From assembly GCF_014196535.1 (NCBI RefSeq), contig NZ_JACIDU010000015.1, positions 62,001 to 126,000 on the forward strand: a DNA stretch of 64,000 bases. The letters run 5' to 3'. Position numbers and translations under genes: made by a program. The notes under the pieces were generated by a model. That model had not been told where the DNA came from. It saw only the letters and a program-made list of their open reading frames with translations, and did not search any database. Shown here piece by piece: positions 9,103 to 17,328 of the stretch. The stretch's first letter is position 1; the number at the start of each line of letters is the position of its first letter. Source of the DNA: Allorhizobium borbori. GTDB taxonomy: Bacteria > Pseudomonadota > Alphaproteobacteria > Rhizobiales > Rhizobiaceae.

Positions 9103-10110
9103 TTAGAGCGCGCCGATTTCCTTGAGCTTTTTCAGCACGCGCTCGTTCGGCGTTCCGGTTTCGGGCAGACGGTAGGCCTTTTCGAAGTTGCGGATCGCAT
9201 CGCGCGTGGTGGTCCCTGCCACGCCGTCCACCGGCACATGGCTATAGGCAAACTTCGAAAGACCGCGCTGGATCTTCATCACCATGGCGGCATCGGCCTG
9301 CGATGATGTGGCCTGCAACTTCGCCGGCGTTGCGACATTCGGCGTCGTCACGTTCGGGATCGATGCAGGCGGTGTCATCTTCTCCGCCTTGCGGATGGCC
9401 TCCGCCACCGGATCAAGCGCTGCGGCCTTCGCCGGCATGACCGTCGGACGGGCGGGAGGAACGGCTACAGGCTTCGGCGCCGGCTGCTTTGCCGCCACCG
9501 GCTTTTCCTCGGTTTTCGGCGGGGCCGTCACCGCGACGGGCGGCGGTTGCGCCGCCGGCGCCTTCGTCGCCTTCAGCGCAGCGAGCAGCGTGTCGGAGGC
9601 CTCGCCGGTTTCGGGCAGGCCGGCGGCTTTCTGATAGGCGAGAATGGCGGCGGCGGTGCGCGGACCGGCCAGACCGTCAGCGACACCCTGATAATGGTTG
9701 AGGCGGGCGAGTTCCATCTGCACGCCGCGCACGAGATCGGAGGTCGCGCTTTTCACCACATCCGCCACACCGTTGGGTGCATTGCCGGTGCTGTTGGTGA
9801 CAGCCGGTTCCGGGCGTTCGATGCGGAAGGTGGTGACGTTTGCGGGCTCGTCGTTACGCTGGAAGCCGAACAGCAGATTCTGGTCGCCGGCGTCACGGGT
9901 GCGCAGCAGGGGCGAAGGATGGCCGCCCGGCTGATACCACAGGGCATTGGCGGAAATCATGCCGAAGATGATGGTGAAAACAACAACGCCACCCGTCAGC
10001 CCCGGACGCGCGGCAACCACGCCGAGAGCCGCCGCCCCGACGCCGAAAACCGGGCCCGTACTCTGGCGGACCGGCTTCTTCTCAGGCGCTTTGCGCTTTG
10101 GCGTTTTCAT
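9103..10110 (-). CDS. Membrane-anchored protein with two peptidoglycan-binding domains
   Basis: 335 residues. A basic cytoplasmic tail precedes one transmembrane helix (about residues 35-55). The periplasmic part holds two PG_binding_1 modules, at about residues 125-180 (GVADGLAGPRTAAAI) and at the C-terminus (PVDGVAGTTTRDAIRNFEK). A long Pro/Ala/Lys linker separates them and would reach across the periplasm. The start is uncertain: ATG 10110 and ATG 10119 both lie inside the 3' end of the kinase gene and neither has a clear ribosome site, which suggests translational coupling. No catalytic domain is present. Confidence 0.86.
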   Translation of the reverse strand: MKTPKRKAPEKKPVRQSTGPVFGVGAAALGVVAARPGLTGGVVVFTIIFGMISANALWYQPGGHPSPLLRTRDAGDQNLLFGFQRNDEPANVTTFRIERPEPAVTNSTGNAPNGVADVVKSATSDLVRGVQMELARLNHYQGVADGLAGPRTAAAILAYQKAAGLPETGEASDTLLAALKATKAPAAQPPPVAVTAPPKTEEKPVAAKQPAPKPVAVPPARPTVMPAKAAALDPVAEAIRKAEKMTPPASIPNVTTPNVATPAKLQATSSQADAAMVMKIQRGLSKFAYSHVPVDGVAGTTTRDAIRNFEKAYRLPETGTPNERVLKKLKEIGAL

Positions 10111-11671
10111 AGACGTCATCGTCCCAGGATTTTGCGGCGCGTACATGGCCGCTCTTCAGGCGGGGCGGGAATTCCACAGGCTGGTGTTCAGCGTCAAGAT
10201 CCGGCTCGGAGATTCCCGAGCCATCCATCGGCACCATGATCGTGACCATCGTGCCCTCGCCGGGACGGCTTTCGATGGCGAAGGTGCCGCCATGCAGCGC
10301 AACCAGCCCCTTGACGAGGGAAAGGCCAAGGCCGGTGCCTTCGTAGCGGCGCGCAAGATCGCTTTGCGCCTGCAGGAAGGGCTGGCCGATATTGGCGAGC
10401 ATGTCCGGCGCGATGCCGATACCGGTATCGCTGATGGAGATCTTCAGCCAGCCGGCTTCCGCCACCGCATCCATGGAAACGACACCGCCCGTGCCGGTGA
10501 ACTTGATGGCATTGCCGACGAGATTGATGAGGATCTGCTGGATGGCGCGCTGGTCAGCCACCGCTTCGCCAAGATCGCGCTGCACGCGGGCCGTCAGCGT
10601 CACACCCTTTTCCCTGGCCTGCAGCGAAAGCATCGCCTCACAGGCGTTGACGACATCGGCGACGATGAAGTGGTCGAGAATAAGCTCGTAGCGGCCGGCC
10701 TCGATCTTCGACATGTCGAGCATGGTGTTGACGACCGACAGAAGATGGCCACCCGACTGGCGGATGAGCGCCACATATTCGCGCTGCCGGTCGTTTTCCA
10801 GCTTGCCGAAATATTCGCCGATCAGAATATCGGAGAAGCCAAGGATGGCATTGAGCGGCGTGCGCAGTTCATGGCTGACAGCGGCGAGGAAGCGCGACTT
10901 CGCCTCATTGGCGTTTTCCGCATCGGACTGCGCCAGTCTTGCCGCGTCGCGCAGCGCTATTTCCGCACCGATATCGCCAAGCTGGCAGAAAATGCCGGTC
11001 AGTTCGCCGTTCTCGCCAGTTTCGGCGGTCAGGCTGGCGCGCGCGTGAAGATAGGGATGTTCGGCGGCATGGCCGGCACGCCGTTCCAGACGGAATTCGA
11101 CGGCCGCAACCGCTTCGCCTTCGCGCAGGCGGTCGAGCGCCGAGGCAAGGCCAAGCCGGTCGGACACATGAACCTGCTCGACCAGCGACCGGCCGATTGC
11201 CTCGTTCAGATAGGGGGTGAAGGCGCCCCGGTCGCGGCCACTCAGCGAAAGCGCCACACCCTGCGGGTCGAGATGCAGCACAAGACCGGCGCACAGCGCA
11301 TAGGGATCGCGCGGTTCGGCAACCGCTTCATCCCTCTCCACCTTGTCTTCGCCTGCAAAGCGCAGGAGACCGGCGGTAAGACCGAGAAGCAGGACGCAAA
11401 AGGCAAGGGTCAGGCCGGCAGGAAGCGCCACGGCGATGCCCAGCGGCATCACCAGAAGAACCGGCGCGACGATGGCAATGAAGGCGCAGGCCATCAACAG
11501 CACGCGCGCATAGGCCATCCGGCGAAGCATTTCGCCCGGCACCATGTCGCGTTCGCCGGCACGCGGGGCCATCGCCCCTGCCAGAACCAGCGCTGCCTTG
11601 TCGGCCATATCATTCAATACGCGCACACCAAAACCTGTGAATAACGGTTCTTGTTTCGTCCCTTCGAACAT
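10082..11671 (-). CDS. divJ: Membrane sensor histidine kinase, DivJ-like (PleC/DivJ/PdhS group)
   Basis: 529 residues. Two transmembrane helices (about residues 55-105) precede a PAS-like sensor region, then a HisKA dimerisation domain with the phospho-acceptor in AVSHELRTPLNAILGFS. An HATPase_c domain follows (N box ILINLVGNAIKF, G1 box SDTGIGIAPDM, G2 box YEGTGLGLSLVKGL). The HisKA region resembles the DivK-directed kinases of rhizobia, and position next to DUF5330, sufE and ros matches the divJ locus I remember in Agrobacterium. If so, it phosphorylates DivK and so controls CtrA and asymmetric division. ATG 11671 has only a weak ribosome site. No receiver domain is attached. Confidence 0.78.
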   Translation of the reverse strand: MFEGTKQEPLFTGFGVRVLNDMADKAALVLAGAMAPRAGERDMVPGEMLRRMAYARVLLMACAFIAIVAPVLLVMPLGIAVALPAGLTLAFCVLLLGLTAGLLRFAGEDKVERDEAVAEPRDPYALCAGLVLHLDPQGVALSLSGRDRGAFTPYLNEAIGRSLVEQVHVSDRLGLASALDRLREGEAVAAVEFRLERRAGHAAEHPYLHARASLTAETGENGELTGIFCQLGDIGAEIALRDAARLAQSDAENANEAKSRFLAAVSHELRTPLNAILGFSDILIGEYFGKLENDRQREYVALIRQSGGHLLSVVNTMLDMSKIEAGRYELILDHFIVADVVNACEAMLSLQAREKGVTLTARVQRDLGEAVADQRAIQQILINLVGNAIKFTGTGGVVSMDAVAEAGWLKISISDTGIGIAPDMLANIGQPFLQAQSDLARRYEGTGLGLSLVKGLVALHGGTFAIESRPGEGTMVTIMVPMDGSGISEPDLDAEHQPVEFPPRLKSGHVRAAKSWDDDVYENAKAQSA

Positions 11672-12099
11672 AGGCCCCGGGCGCTTAAGGAAAGAATAAG
11701 AACGGCCCCGACAACAATACCAGAATACCACACAAACGGCCTTTTACGCGGCTTTGGCCAACGTGGTTAACAGGGGGTAAGCAGCGGATTTATATCGCTT
11801 TTCACCGATCTGTTAACGATTGGGGCCGGGGTGGTGGCAAAATCCCCTGAAAGCCCGGGTCACCGCCGCAATTATGCTTAATGCCAATCGCTAAAATACG
11901 CCTCAAATGCGCCTTCAAGATCGATCATTCAAATTTTACGCAGTTTTGAGGCAAAAGCGGTGCGTTATCTCAATCGGGAATTCGCATCCCACCGCTATCT
12001 TCTCCTCAACAAACCGGAAAGGCGGCCCGAACGCTTCCAAAGAGCAGCGGCGGGACAAACAACAAGCCAAAGCCGGACAAACAGGCAGGGTGAACGATC
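11672..12099. other. 428-base divergent promoter region between divJ-like and DUF5330 genes
   Basis: No convincing open frame. It should hold promoters for both flanking genes. A CtrA-like box with one mismatch, TTAA-N7-ATAA, lies at 11685-11699 just upstream of the kinase start. The middle (about 11720-11960) is moderately AT-rich. No terminator or repeat was recognised. Confidence 0.5.
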
Positions 12100-12486
12100 A
12101 TGTGGTTCCTGATCAAAGGCAGTTTCTGGACGACGCTCACGCTTGTCGCGCTGTCGTTCCTCAGCAGCCAGCCGGATGGCGAGGCGAACGGCAAGCCGGG
12201 CATAGAAGTGTCCGAGGCCTTCGGCGCGGCCAGCGAGGCCTACCGCTACATTAGTGCGCTCTGCACGGAAAAACCCGAGGTTTGCGAAAAGGGGTCCGAA
12301 ACCTTCATCGCCCTTCAGCATAGGGCCCGCGAGGGCGCCAAGGTTGCCTATCAGATCATCGACCGTCATCTGGCGGATCAGCAGGCGCCAGAGGAGACGG
12401 CAGCCACTGATTCCCATGCGGAAGACACACTCACCACAGGCGCGGTCACGGTTGTCCCCGTTCCCCATGCCAAACCCGTTCGCTGA
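12100..12486 (+). CDS. DUF5330 domain protein
   Basis: 128-residue protein of a family found in Rhizobiales. It starts with a hydrophobic segment (MWFLIKGSFWTTLTLVAL, signal anchor), followed by a short helical domain with two cysteines in CTEKPEVCEKG that could form a disulfide, and a low-complexity tail. It is probably an envelope protein. AGGGTG precedes the ATG. The function is unknown. Confidence 0.85.
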   Translation: MWFLIKGSFWTTLTLVALSFLSSQPDGEANGKPGIEVSEAFGAASEAYRYISALCTEKPEVCEKGSETFIALQHRAREGAKVAYQIIDRHLADQQAPEETAATDSHAEDTLTTGAVTVVPVPHAKPVR

Positions 12487-12613
12487 ACCCGGCGACCGCG
12501 GCAATCAAATTCAACTGAATTTCGAGTTTTGCAGCGCCACCGGCTTGCCGGACAGTGCGTGTGCGAAACGGTGGCGTCCGTGATGCCATCGATATGCCTG
12601 CCCTGAAAACTTG

Positions 12614-12650
12614 GCGCTGCAAGGAGATCCCCCTTCGCAGCGCTTTTTTT
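12614..12650 (+). terminator. Rho-independent terminator
   Basis: GCGCTGC (12614-12620) pairs with GCAGCGC (12637-12643), extended by AAGG/CCTT inside, and is followed by seven T (12644-12650). It lies 127 bases after the DUF5330 gene. The rest of the 403-base gap before sufE (12487-12889) shows no gene I can support. Confidence 0.8.
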
Positions 12651-12889
12651 CGTCGTGAAGACAGGTTCAATTCCTCTCTTCCGGGGTATATCCGTTTGTT
12701 TTTGCGCCATCACAGACGCAAAACCGCTTCGCACTTTTGCTGGAATTGCTCTATAGGAGAGCGTCACCCTGAAGCGCGTCGCGATGATCCCGTAGCACCT
12801 TGCGCGCTTTAAGGTTTTGTTTTGTCGCATGTCGTGAGCGCAAGCCATACAAGGCCTTGCGCGACAATACTTTGGCGGAGCCCGGTTCC

Positions 12890-13309
12890 ATGTCTTCCCT
12901 TGACCAGATCATCGACGATTTCAGCTATCTCGAGGAATGGGAAGACCGCTACCGCTACGTGATCGAACTCGGCAAACAGGTGCCGGACCTGCCGGACAGC
13001 GAAAAGACCGCCGAAAACAAGGTTCAGGGCTGCGCCAGCCAGGTCTGGCTCGTTTCCGAAAAGGGTGAAGGCCCCGATCCCGTCATGACGTTCCGGGGCG
13101 ATTCCGACGCCCATATCGTGCGCGGTCTGGTGGCCATCGTGCTGACCGCCTATTCCGGTCTCCACGCCTCGGAGGTCGCCAAAACGGACGCGCTCGATCT
13201 CTTCAAGCGCATCGGCCTCGTGGAACACCTTTCCGCGCAACGCGCCAACGGCCTGCGCTCGATGGTCAACCGCATCCGTGAAGAGGGTGCGAAGGCGCTC
13301 ACGGCCTAG
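12890..13309 (+). CDS. sufE: SufE cysteine desulfuration protein
   Basis: 139-residue sulfur acceptor that takes persulfide from the cysteine desulfurase SufS and passes it to the SufBCD iron-sulfur scaffold. The family signature is complete: the acceptor Cys48 in KVQGCASQVW, and the LEEWEDRYRYVIELG N-terminus. The ATG at 12890 follows GGAG at nine bases. It is isolated from other suf genes, as in other rhizobia. It is convergent with the DUF6456 gene, with 10 bases between stops. Confidence 0.94.
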   Translation: MSSLDQIIDDFSYLEEWEDRYRYVIELGKQVPDLPDSEKTAENKVQGCASQVWLVSEKGEGPDPVMTFRGDSDAHIVRGLVAIVLTAYSGLHASEVAKTDALDLFKRIGLVEHLSAQRANGLRSMVNRIREEGAKALTA

Positions 13310-13319
13310 GGTTGGCGAC

Positions 13320-14090
13320 CTAATAACCCTGGCGATCGGGCTGGTCCCGACCGGCTTCCCAATGCCGCATCCGCGACCTGACGGGCGGCGGTGCGTAGTG
13401 TCGGGAGAGCGTCATCAGCGCGGCCCGCAGCATTAGCTTTGCGGATCGGGCCGGCCATTGCCGCTCCCGTTCCACCGTTTCCAACCCCTTGTAAAAGCAG
13501 CAGACATCCAGCGCCACGCCGGACAATTCCGGGCCCATGGCATCGACGGCACGGGTAAAGCGTGCACGCGCGCCGAGCGCTGCGTCGTTCAGATCGGCCT
13601 GCCCGCCGGCGGTGCCCTTCGTCCGGTTGGCCAGACGCGGTTCCCATGAGGCGGTCACACGCGGCTGCATCTGCCCTCGGGTGAAATCGGCATGCAATCG
13701 CTCGCCTGCGGCTACCGCGTCGTCCGGCAGAAAGGCGGCTCCGTCACGGCTGCGCAACCGGGCGAGATGCGACAGGGGTGATTCGTCGAGATTGCGGATC
13801 ACCTTCACGCCCGTATCCGGCAGCACCACCGCTTCGCGCTCCCCATGCTGCGCGCGAAATTCCGTTTCGCCATCCGCAACGAACAACCGGCGCAGAAAAG
13901 AAGCGGCTTCCGGCCGGGCCTGCAACCGCGCACCGCAGCGGGTGACCAGCCCGACGGCCACCGCCCGGCCCAGCAAGGCTTGCTCCGCCCCGTCTTTCGC
14001 CGTGATGGCGTCGCCAGCGGCGGAACGAAGCAGCCGCGCCAGCCGTCGCGCTTCGGCGGGCGTGAATTCCGCGGGCCCGCCCTCACCCAT
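13320..14090 (-). CDS. DUF6456 domain protein
   Basis: 256 residues. The C-terminal half (about 150-256) contains the DUF6456 signature, with RFTRAVDAMGPELSG, LDVCCFYKGLE and AKLMLRAALMTLSRHY. The N-terminal half has helical segments that look like a winged-helix or HTH fold (TPAEARRLARLL). It overlaps the upstream DnaA-domain-IV-like gene by 8 bases, so the two are almost surely coupled. The function is unknown. A DNA-binding or replication-linked role is only an inference from its partner. Confidence 0.83.
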   Translation of the reverse strand: MGEGGPAEFTPAEARRLARLLRSAAGDAITAKDGAEQALLGRAVAVGLVTRCGARLQARPEAASFLRRLFVADGETEFRAQHGEREAVVLPDTGVKVIRNLDESPLSHLARLRSRDGAAFLPDDAVAAGERLHADFTRGQMQPRVTASWEPRLANRTKGTAGGQADLNDAALGARARFTRAVDAMGPELSGVALDVCCFYKGLETVERERQWPARSAKLMLRAALMTLSRHYAPPPVRSRMRHWEAGRDQPDRQGY

Positions 14091-14481
14091 GGCTTGCCCC
14101 CTCGCCCAGAACCACCTCACGGGCAATGCGCTCCATCGCCGCGACGAAGGCGTCAAAAGCCTCGTCGTCACGGCGATCCTCCACGACGGCGCAGGCATAA
14201 CCCACCGTCGAGCGATCCTTGCCGAAGGCAGCGCCGACATCGCCTTGCGGAATCTGCAAGGCGACATGGCACACATACATGGCGATCTGGCGCGTATGGC
14301 AAAGCGTGCGCCGGCGGTTGCGGCGAAGCGGCGCACGATCGCCGGCGATCGTCACCATCTCCCCTGCCAGCATTTGCACCAGGCGGCACGCATTGCGCAC
14401 CGGGGTCACGCCCGCCCCAGCGGCGCCAGGCGCGCCCGATTTCCGTCCGTTCAGGCCAGTGTCGTCTTTGTCTAGCGGCAT
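14083..14481 (-). CDS. Stand-alone DnaA domain-IV-like DNA-binding protein
   Basis: 132 residues with no AAA+ domain. Residues about 35-125 resemble the C-terminal DNA-binding domain of the replication initiator DnaA: a basic helix (APLRRNRRRTLCHTRQ), then a helix-turn-helix with FGKDRSTVGYACAVVED. This is close to the DnaA signature FGxRDHTTVxHACxKI. The DnaA motif recognises TTATCCACA-type boxes; whether this protein does is unknown. It overlaps the DUF6456 gene and is divergent from nothing, lying 256 bases from the ros stop. It could be a regulator or a competitor of DnaA. Confidence 0.8.
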   Translation of the reverse strand: MPLDKDDTGLNGRKSGAPGAAGAGVTPVRNACRLVQMLAGEMVTIAGDRAPLRRNRRRTLCHTRQIAMYVCHVALQIPQGDVGAAFGKDRSTVGYACAVVEDRRDDEAFDAFVAAMERIAREVVLGEGASHG

Positions 14482-14662
14482 GTCACCCTCCGAAATAGGA
14501 ATTATTTCTTAATTCACTATGCGAAGATGGGAGCAATGAAAATCAACGTCTTGCAATTATGTGTTGAAATACGCGCGATTTCATCGCTTTTGCCGAAAAT
14601 TTTTAGGACTATTTTCCTCATGTTCAGCAAACGGTGTACAGCCGATGCTCCGGCCACCAAAG

Positions 14663-14694
14663 AAAAAGCCCTGCGCGCAAAGCGGCAGGGCTTT
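14663..14694 (-). terminator. Rho-independent terminator of ros
   Basis: AAAGCCCTG (14665-14673) pairs with CAGGGCTTT (14686-14694). Read on the minus strand the stem is followed by a T-rich tract. It lies 44 bases past the ros stop codon. Confidence 0.82.
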
Positions 14695-14737
14695 ATTCGT
14701 GGCAGGCCGGGATTGATCGCCGTGTGGCGACGGCCCC

Positions 14738-15166
14738 TTACTTTTCGCGGCGACGACGCTGGCCGAGGCCCATTTCCTTTGCAAGGCGCGAACGGGCTTC
14801 CGCATAGGCGGGAGCGACCATCGGATAATCAACCGGAAGGTCCCACTTTTCGCGATACTCTTCCGGGCTGAGCGTGTGGTGCGTCATCAGGTGGCGCTTG
14901 AGCGACTTGAAGGCGCCACCGCATTCCAGGCAAATGATCTGGTCATCCTGAACCGACTTGCGCACAGCCACAGCCGGCTTCTGCTTTTCAGCAGCCACCA
15001 CAACCGGTGCCGGTGCCGCCGTTACGTTCAGCGCCGCATGAATATCGGCAATAAGGCCGGGAAGCTCGCTGACCGGCACAACGTGGTTGCTGACATAGGC
15101 AGCAACAATATCAGCCGTCAGCTCAACCAAGAGATCCGGCGCATGTTCAAATGCAGAGTCTGTCAT
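14738..15166 (-). CDS. ros: Ros/MucR family zinc-finger transcriptional regulator
   Basis: 142 residues, the usual family length. It has the prokaryotic C2H2-type finger with Cys79, Cys82, His92 and His97 ([19 protein letters not shown]), the ligand spacing known for Agrobacterium Ros. The basic wings KSVQDD before and [10 protein letters not shown] after it complete the DNA-binding region. The N-terminal half mediates oligomerisation in MucR. Family members repress virC/virD and ipt in Agrobacterium, control exopolysaccharide, motility and cell-cycle genes in relatives, and bind AT-rich DNA. AAAGGAGA precedes the ATG. The AT-rich upstream gap is a likely autoregulatory region. Confidence 0.95.
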   Translation of the reverse strand: MTDSAFEHAPDLLVELTADIVAAYVSNHVVPVSELPGLIADIHAALNVTAAPAPVVVAAEKQKPAVAVRKSVQDDQIICLECGGAFKSLKRHLMTHHTLSPEEYREKWDLPVDYPMVAPAYAEARSRLAKEMGLGQRRRREK

Positions 15167-15802
15167 TTCTGTCTCCTTTAGAAACCATCCATGACGCCAA
15201 AACGCTTTGACGCCAAAGGCGGACAACTCCAAGCGGCCACGCTCATCTTCACCCGGTCGAGACCAGAGTGAGCGATCCGTCAGTCCACCCCTAGATTTCG
15301 GGACAGGTGGCGCCTTCGTTTGCCCTGAGACTGGCGATCATTCAATTCATTCCGTACACACGCTCCTTCCCCAACAGGCAGAAGCGCGGAAATACGCACG
15401 GAACGTTGAAGTGAATTTCAATCCTCCAATTTCAGTTTTAAGGGAATAACAGGATTGCCGATAAAATCCAATTGAAATTTGCAGTCTAGACAGTCTAGTC
15501 ACGATTTATAGCTATATTTTACATTGAACATAACAGGTACAACACGGTTGAAAGCAGCATCTTCCGACCGTCAAATAATAAACTCCGGTGAGAATCAACC
15601 TTCACCACAATTCACTCTGGGAAATTGAATAAGTCGTACAATTGGCGGATAATTCCCGCACGGGCCAATGCGGCGAGCCCCGGGCATGACTATTGTCTGG
15701 TGCCGGAAGGCGCACTATTTCATGGGCAACATCATGCCAGACGGGCCCGCGTGACATACTGTCTCAGCCTGTCGTGGCGATCTGGACCAGGGGAGATCGA
15801 GA
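15167..15802. promoter_or_regulatory. AT-rich 636-base regulatory gap between ros and msrB
   Basis: No gene can be supported here. The part from about 15390 to 15630 is much more AT-rich than its surroundings. It holds an inverted repeat, AATTTCAAT (15414-15422) with ATTGAAATT (15471-15479), and a 9-base tandem repeat CAGTCTAGA/CAGTCTAGT (15482-15499). TTTCAAT-like elements occur in known Ros boxes, so this is a plausible Ros autoregulation site. Promoters for both ros and msrB must also lie here. Confidence 0.6.
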
Positions 15803-16213
15803 ATGAGCGACACCGGCACGCCGAAAATCACCAGGACGGACGAAGAATGGCGTGAACAGCTCACGCCCGAGCAATATCGAATCACCCGCAAGCAGGGAAC
15901 CGAGCGGCCCTTCACCGGACCTTACTGGAATTCCAGCGAGACTGGTCTTTATCGTTGTGTTTGCTGTGAAGCGCCGCTCTTCTACTCGGATACCAAGTTC
16001 GATGCCGGATGCGGATGGCCGAGCTACTTCGAGCCGGTGTCTCGCGACGCAATTGCCGTTTACCGGGACGAATCCCACGGCATGGTGCGCACCGAAGTGC
16101 GTTGCGCGGCCTGCGATGCCCATCTCGGCCACGTCTTTCCGGACGGCCCGCCGCCGACGGGCCTGCGCTTCTGCATCAACGGCCACGCGCTCGATTTCGA
16201 ACCGCAGGCCTAA
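15803..16213 (+). CDS. msrB: Peptide-methionine (R)-S-oxide reductase MsrB
   Basis: 136-residue cytoplasmic enzyme that reduces methionine-R-sulfoxide in proteins. The structural zinc pairs are visible as CVCC (Cys52/Cys55) and CAAC (Cys101/Cys104). The catalytic Cys124 sits in [10 protein letters not shown], and GCGWPSY and GHVFPDGP complete the signature. GGGGAGA precedes the ATG. It is convergent with the GNAT gene, 6 bases apart. The enzyme fits the oxidative-stress genes spread across this window. Confidence 0.95.
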   Translation: MSDTGTPKITRTDEEWREQLTPEQYRITRKQGTERPFTGPYWNSSETGLYRCVCCEAPLFYSDTKFDAGCGWPSYFEPVSRDAIAVYRDESHGMVRTEVRCAACDAHLGHVFPDGPPPTGLRFCINGHALDFEPQA

Positions 16214-16219
16214 GGCCGC

Positions 16220-16732
16220 TCACGTTCCGGCGGGCAGGCGCAGTTCCATGCAGGCGAGATCCAGCCAGCGACCGAATTTCTGGCCGACCTCGCTGAAGCG
16301 CCCGACATGGCGGAAACCGAGCTTCTCATGCAGACGGATCGAGGCGGCGTTTTCCGCCTCGATGCAGCCGATCAGAACATGTACGCCGCGCTCCGTGGCG
16401 GCCGCAATCAGCGCCTTCATCAGCGCGACGCCGGTGCCCCGGCCCTTGCGATCACTGCGCACATAGACGGAATGCTCCATCGTGTGGCGAAAGCCCTCGA
16501 ACGCCCGCCAGTCGCCATAGGATGCATAGCCGATCACCTCGCCATCCCGCTCCGCCACCAGAACAGGCTGGTTGCGCGCCGCGCGGCTCTCGAACCAGGC
16601 GCGGCGATTGTCGAGATCGACCGGCGTCTCGTTCCAGATCGCCGTCGTATTCAACACGGCGTCGTTATAGATGGCCAGAATGGCAGGCAGATCGGCCAGC
16701 GTGGCCGGGCGAACGGGAACGGCTTGATCCAT
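16220..16732 (-). CDS. GNAT acetyltransferase, phosphinothricin/L-amino-acid N-acyltransferase type
   Basis: 170 residues, one GNAT domain. The pattern resembles the Pat/MnaT group: YNDAVLNTTAIWNETPVDL near the N-terminus, the acetyl-CoA loop RSDRKGRGTGVALM, and the C-terminal ENAASIRLHEKLGFRHVG. Such enzymes acetylate phosphinothricin, methionine sulfoximine or related amino acids. The true substrate is not known. Only 26 bases separate its start from the divergent XRE-cupin regulator, which therefore probably controls both. Confidence 0.88.
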   Translation of the reverse strand: MDQAVPVRPATLADLPAILAIYNDAVLNTTAIWNETPVDLDNRRAWFESRAARNQPVLVAERDGEVIGYASYGDWRAFEGFRHTMEHSVYVRSDRKGRGTGVALMKALIAAATERGVHVLIGCIEAENAASIRLHEKLGFRHVGRFSEVGQKFGRWLDLACMELRLPAGT

Positions 16733-16758
16733 GACGGAATGTCCACTATAAATACGAT

Positions 16759-17328
16759 ATGTCCACTTTATCAGACAATCTGGATCGTTGTCTAGGGGAG
16801 CGCATCCGTGCCGAGCGGGAGGTGCGCGGCTGGTCGCTGACCGATCTTTCCGAGCGGGCGGCGGTGTCGCGCGCCATGATCCACAAGGTCGAGCGCGGCG
16901 AAAGCAGCCCGACAGCCGCCCTGCTCGGACGCCTATGCGCGGCGTTTTCCATCAGTATTTCCACGCTCATGGCACGGGCCGAAGGCCAGAGCGGGCGAGT
17001 GTCGCGGGCAGAAGGACGACCTGTCTGGGTCGATCCGGAGACCGGTTATCGGCGCGAACAGATCTCGCCGCCATCCGACATGCCGCTCGATGTCGTGGCC
17101 GTCGAACTGCCCGTCGGCGCGCGGGTCGCCTATGGCGCCGACAATTTCACCTTCGTGCGGCAAATGATCTGGGTGCTTGCGGGCGATTTGACGTTCCACG
17201 AGGGCGCGACGGTTCACACGCTGGCCGCCGGCGATTGCCTGGCGCTCGGCGCGCCCGCCGATTGCCTCTATGAAAACCGCGGCGACGTCCCCTGCCGCTA
17301 TACCGTGCTGGTCGTCAGGCCGGGTTGA
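16759..17328 (+). CDS. XRE-family regulator with C-terminal cupin domain
   Basis: 189 residues. An HTH_3 domain at about 14-68 (SLTDLSERAAVSRAMIHKVERG) is followed by a cupin sensor domain at about 110-186 (LAGDLTFHEGATVHTLAAGDCLALG). Proteins of this layout usually bind small metabolites through the cupin and regulate neighbouring catabolic or transport genes. It is divergent from the GNAT gene. Its last 31 bases overlap the 3' end of the opposing MFS gene. Confidence 0.9.
   Translation: MSTLSDNLDRCLGERIRAEREVRGWSLTDLSERAAVSRAMIHKVERGESSPTAALLGRLCAAFSISISTLMARAEGQSGRVSRAEGRPVWVDPETGYRREQISPPSDMPLDVVAVELPVGARVAYGADNFTFVRQMIWVLAGDLTFHEGATVHTLAAGDCLALGAPADCLYENRGDVPCRYTVLVVRPG

Noticed and set aside
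12378-12848. 156-codon minus-strand frame upstream of sufE
   Set aside because: No ribosome site, it overlaps the DUF5330 gene and the terminator, and its composition is not protein-like.
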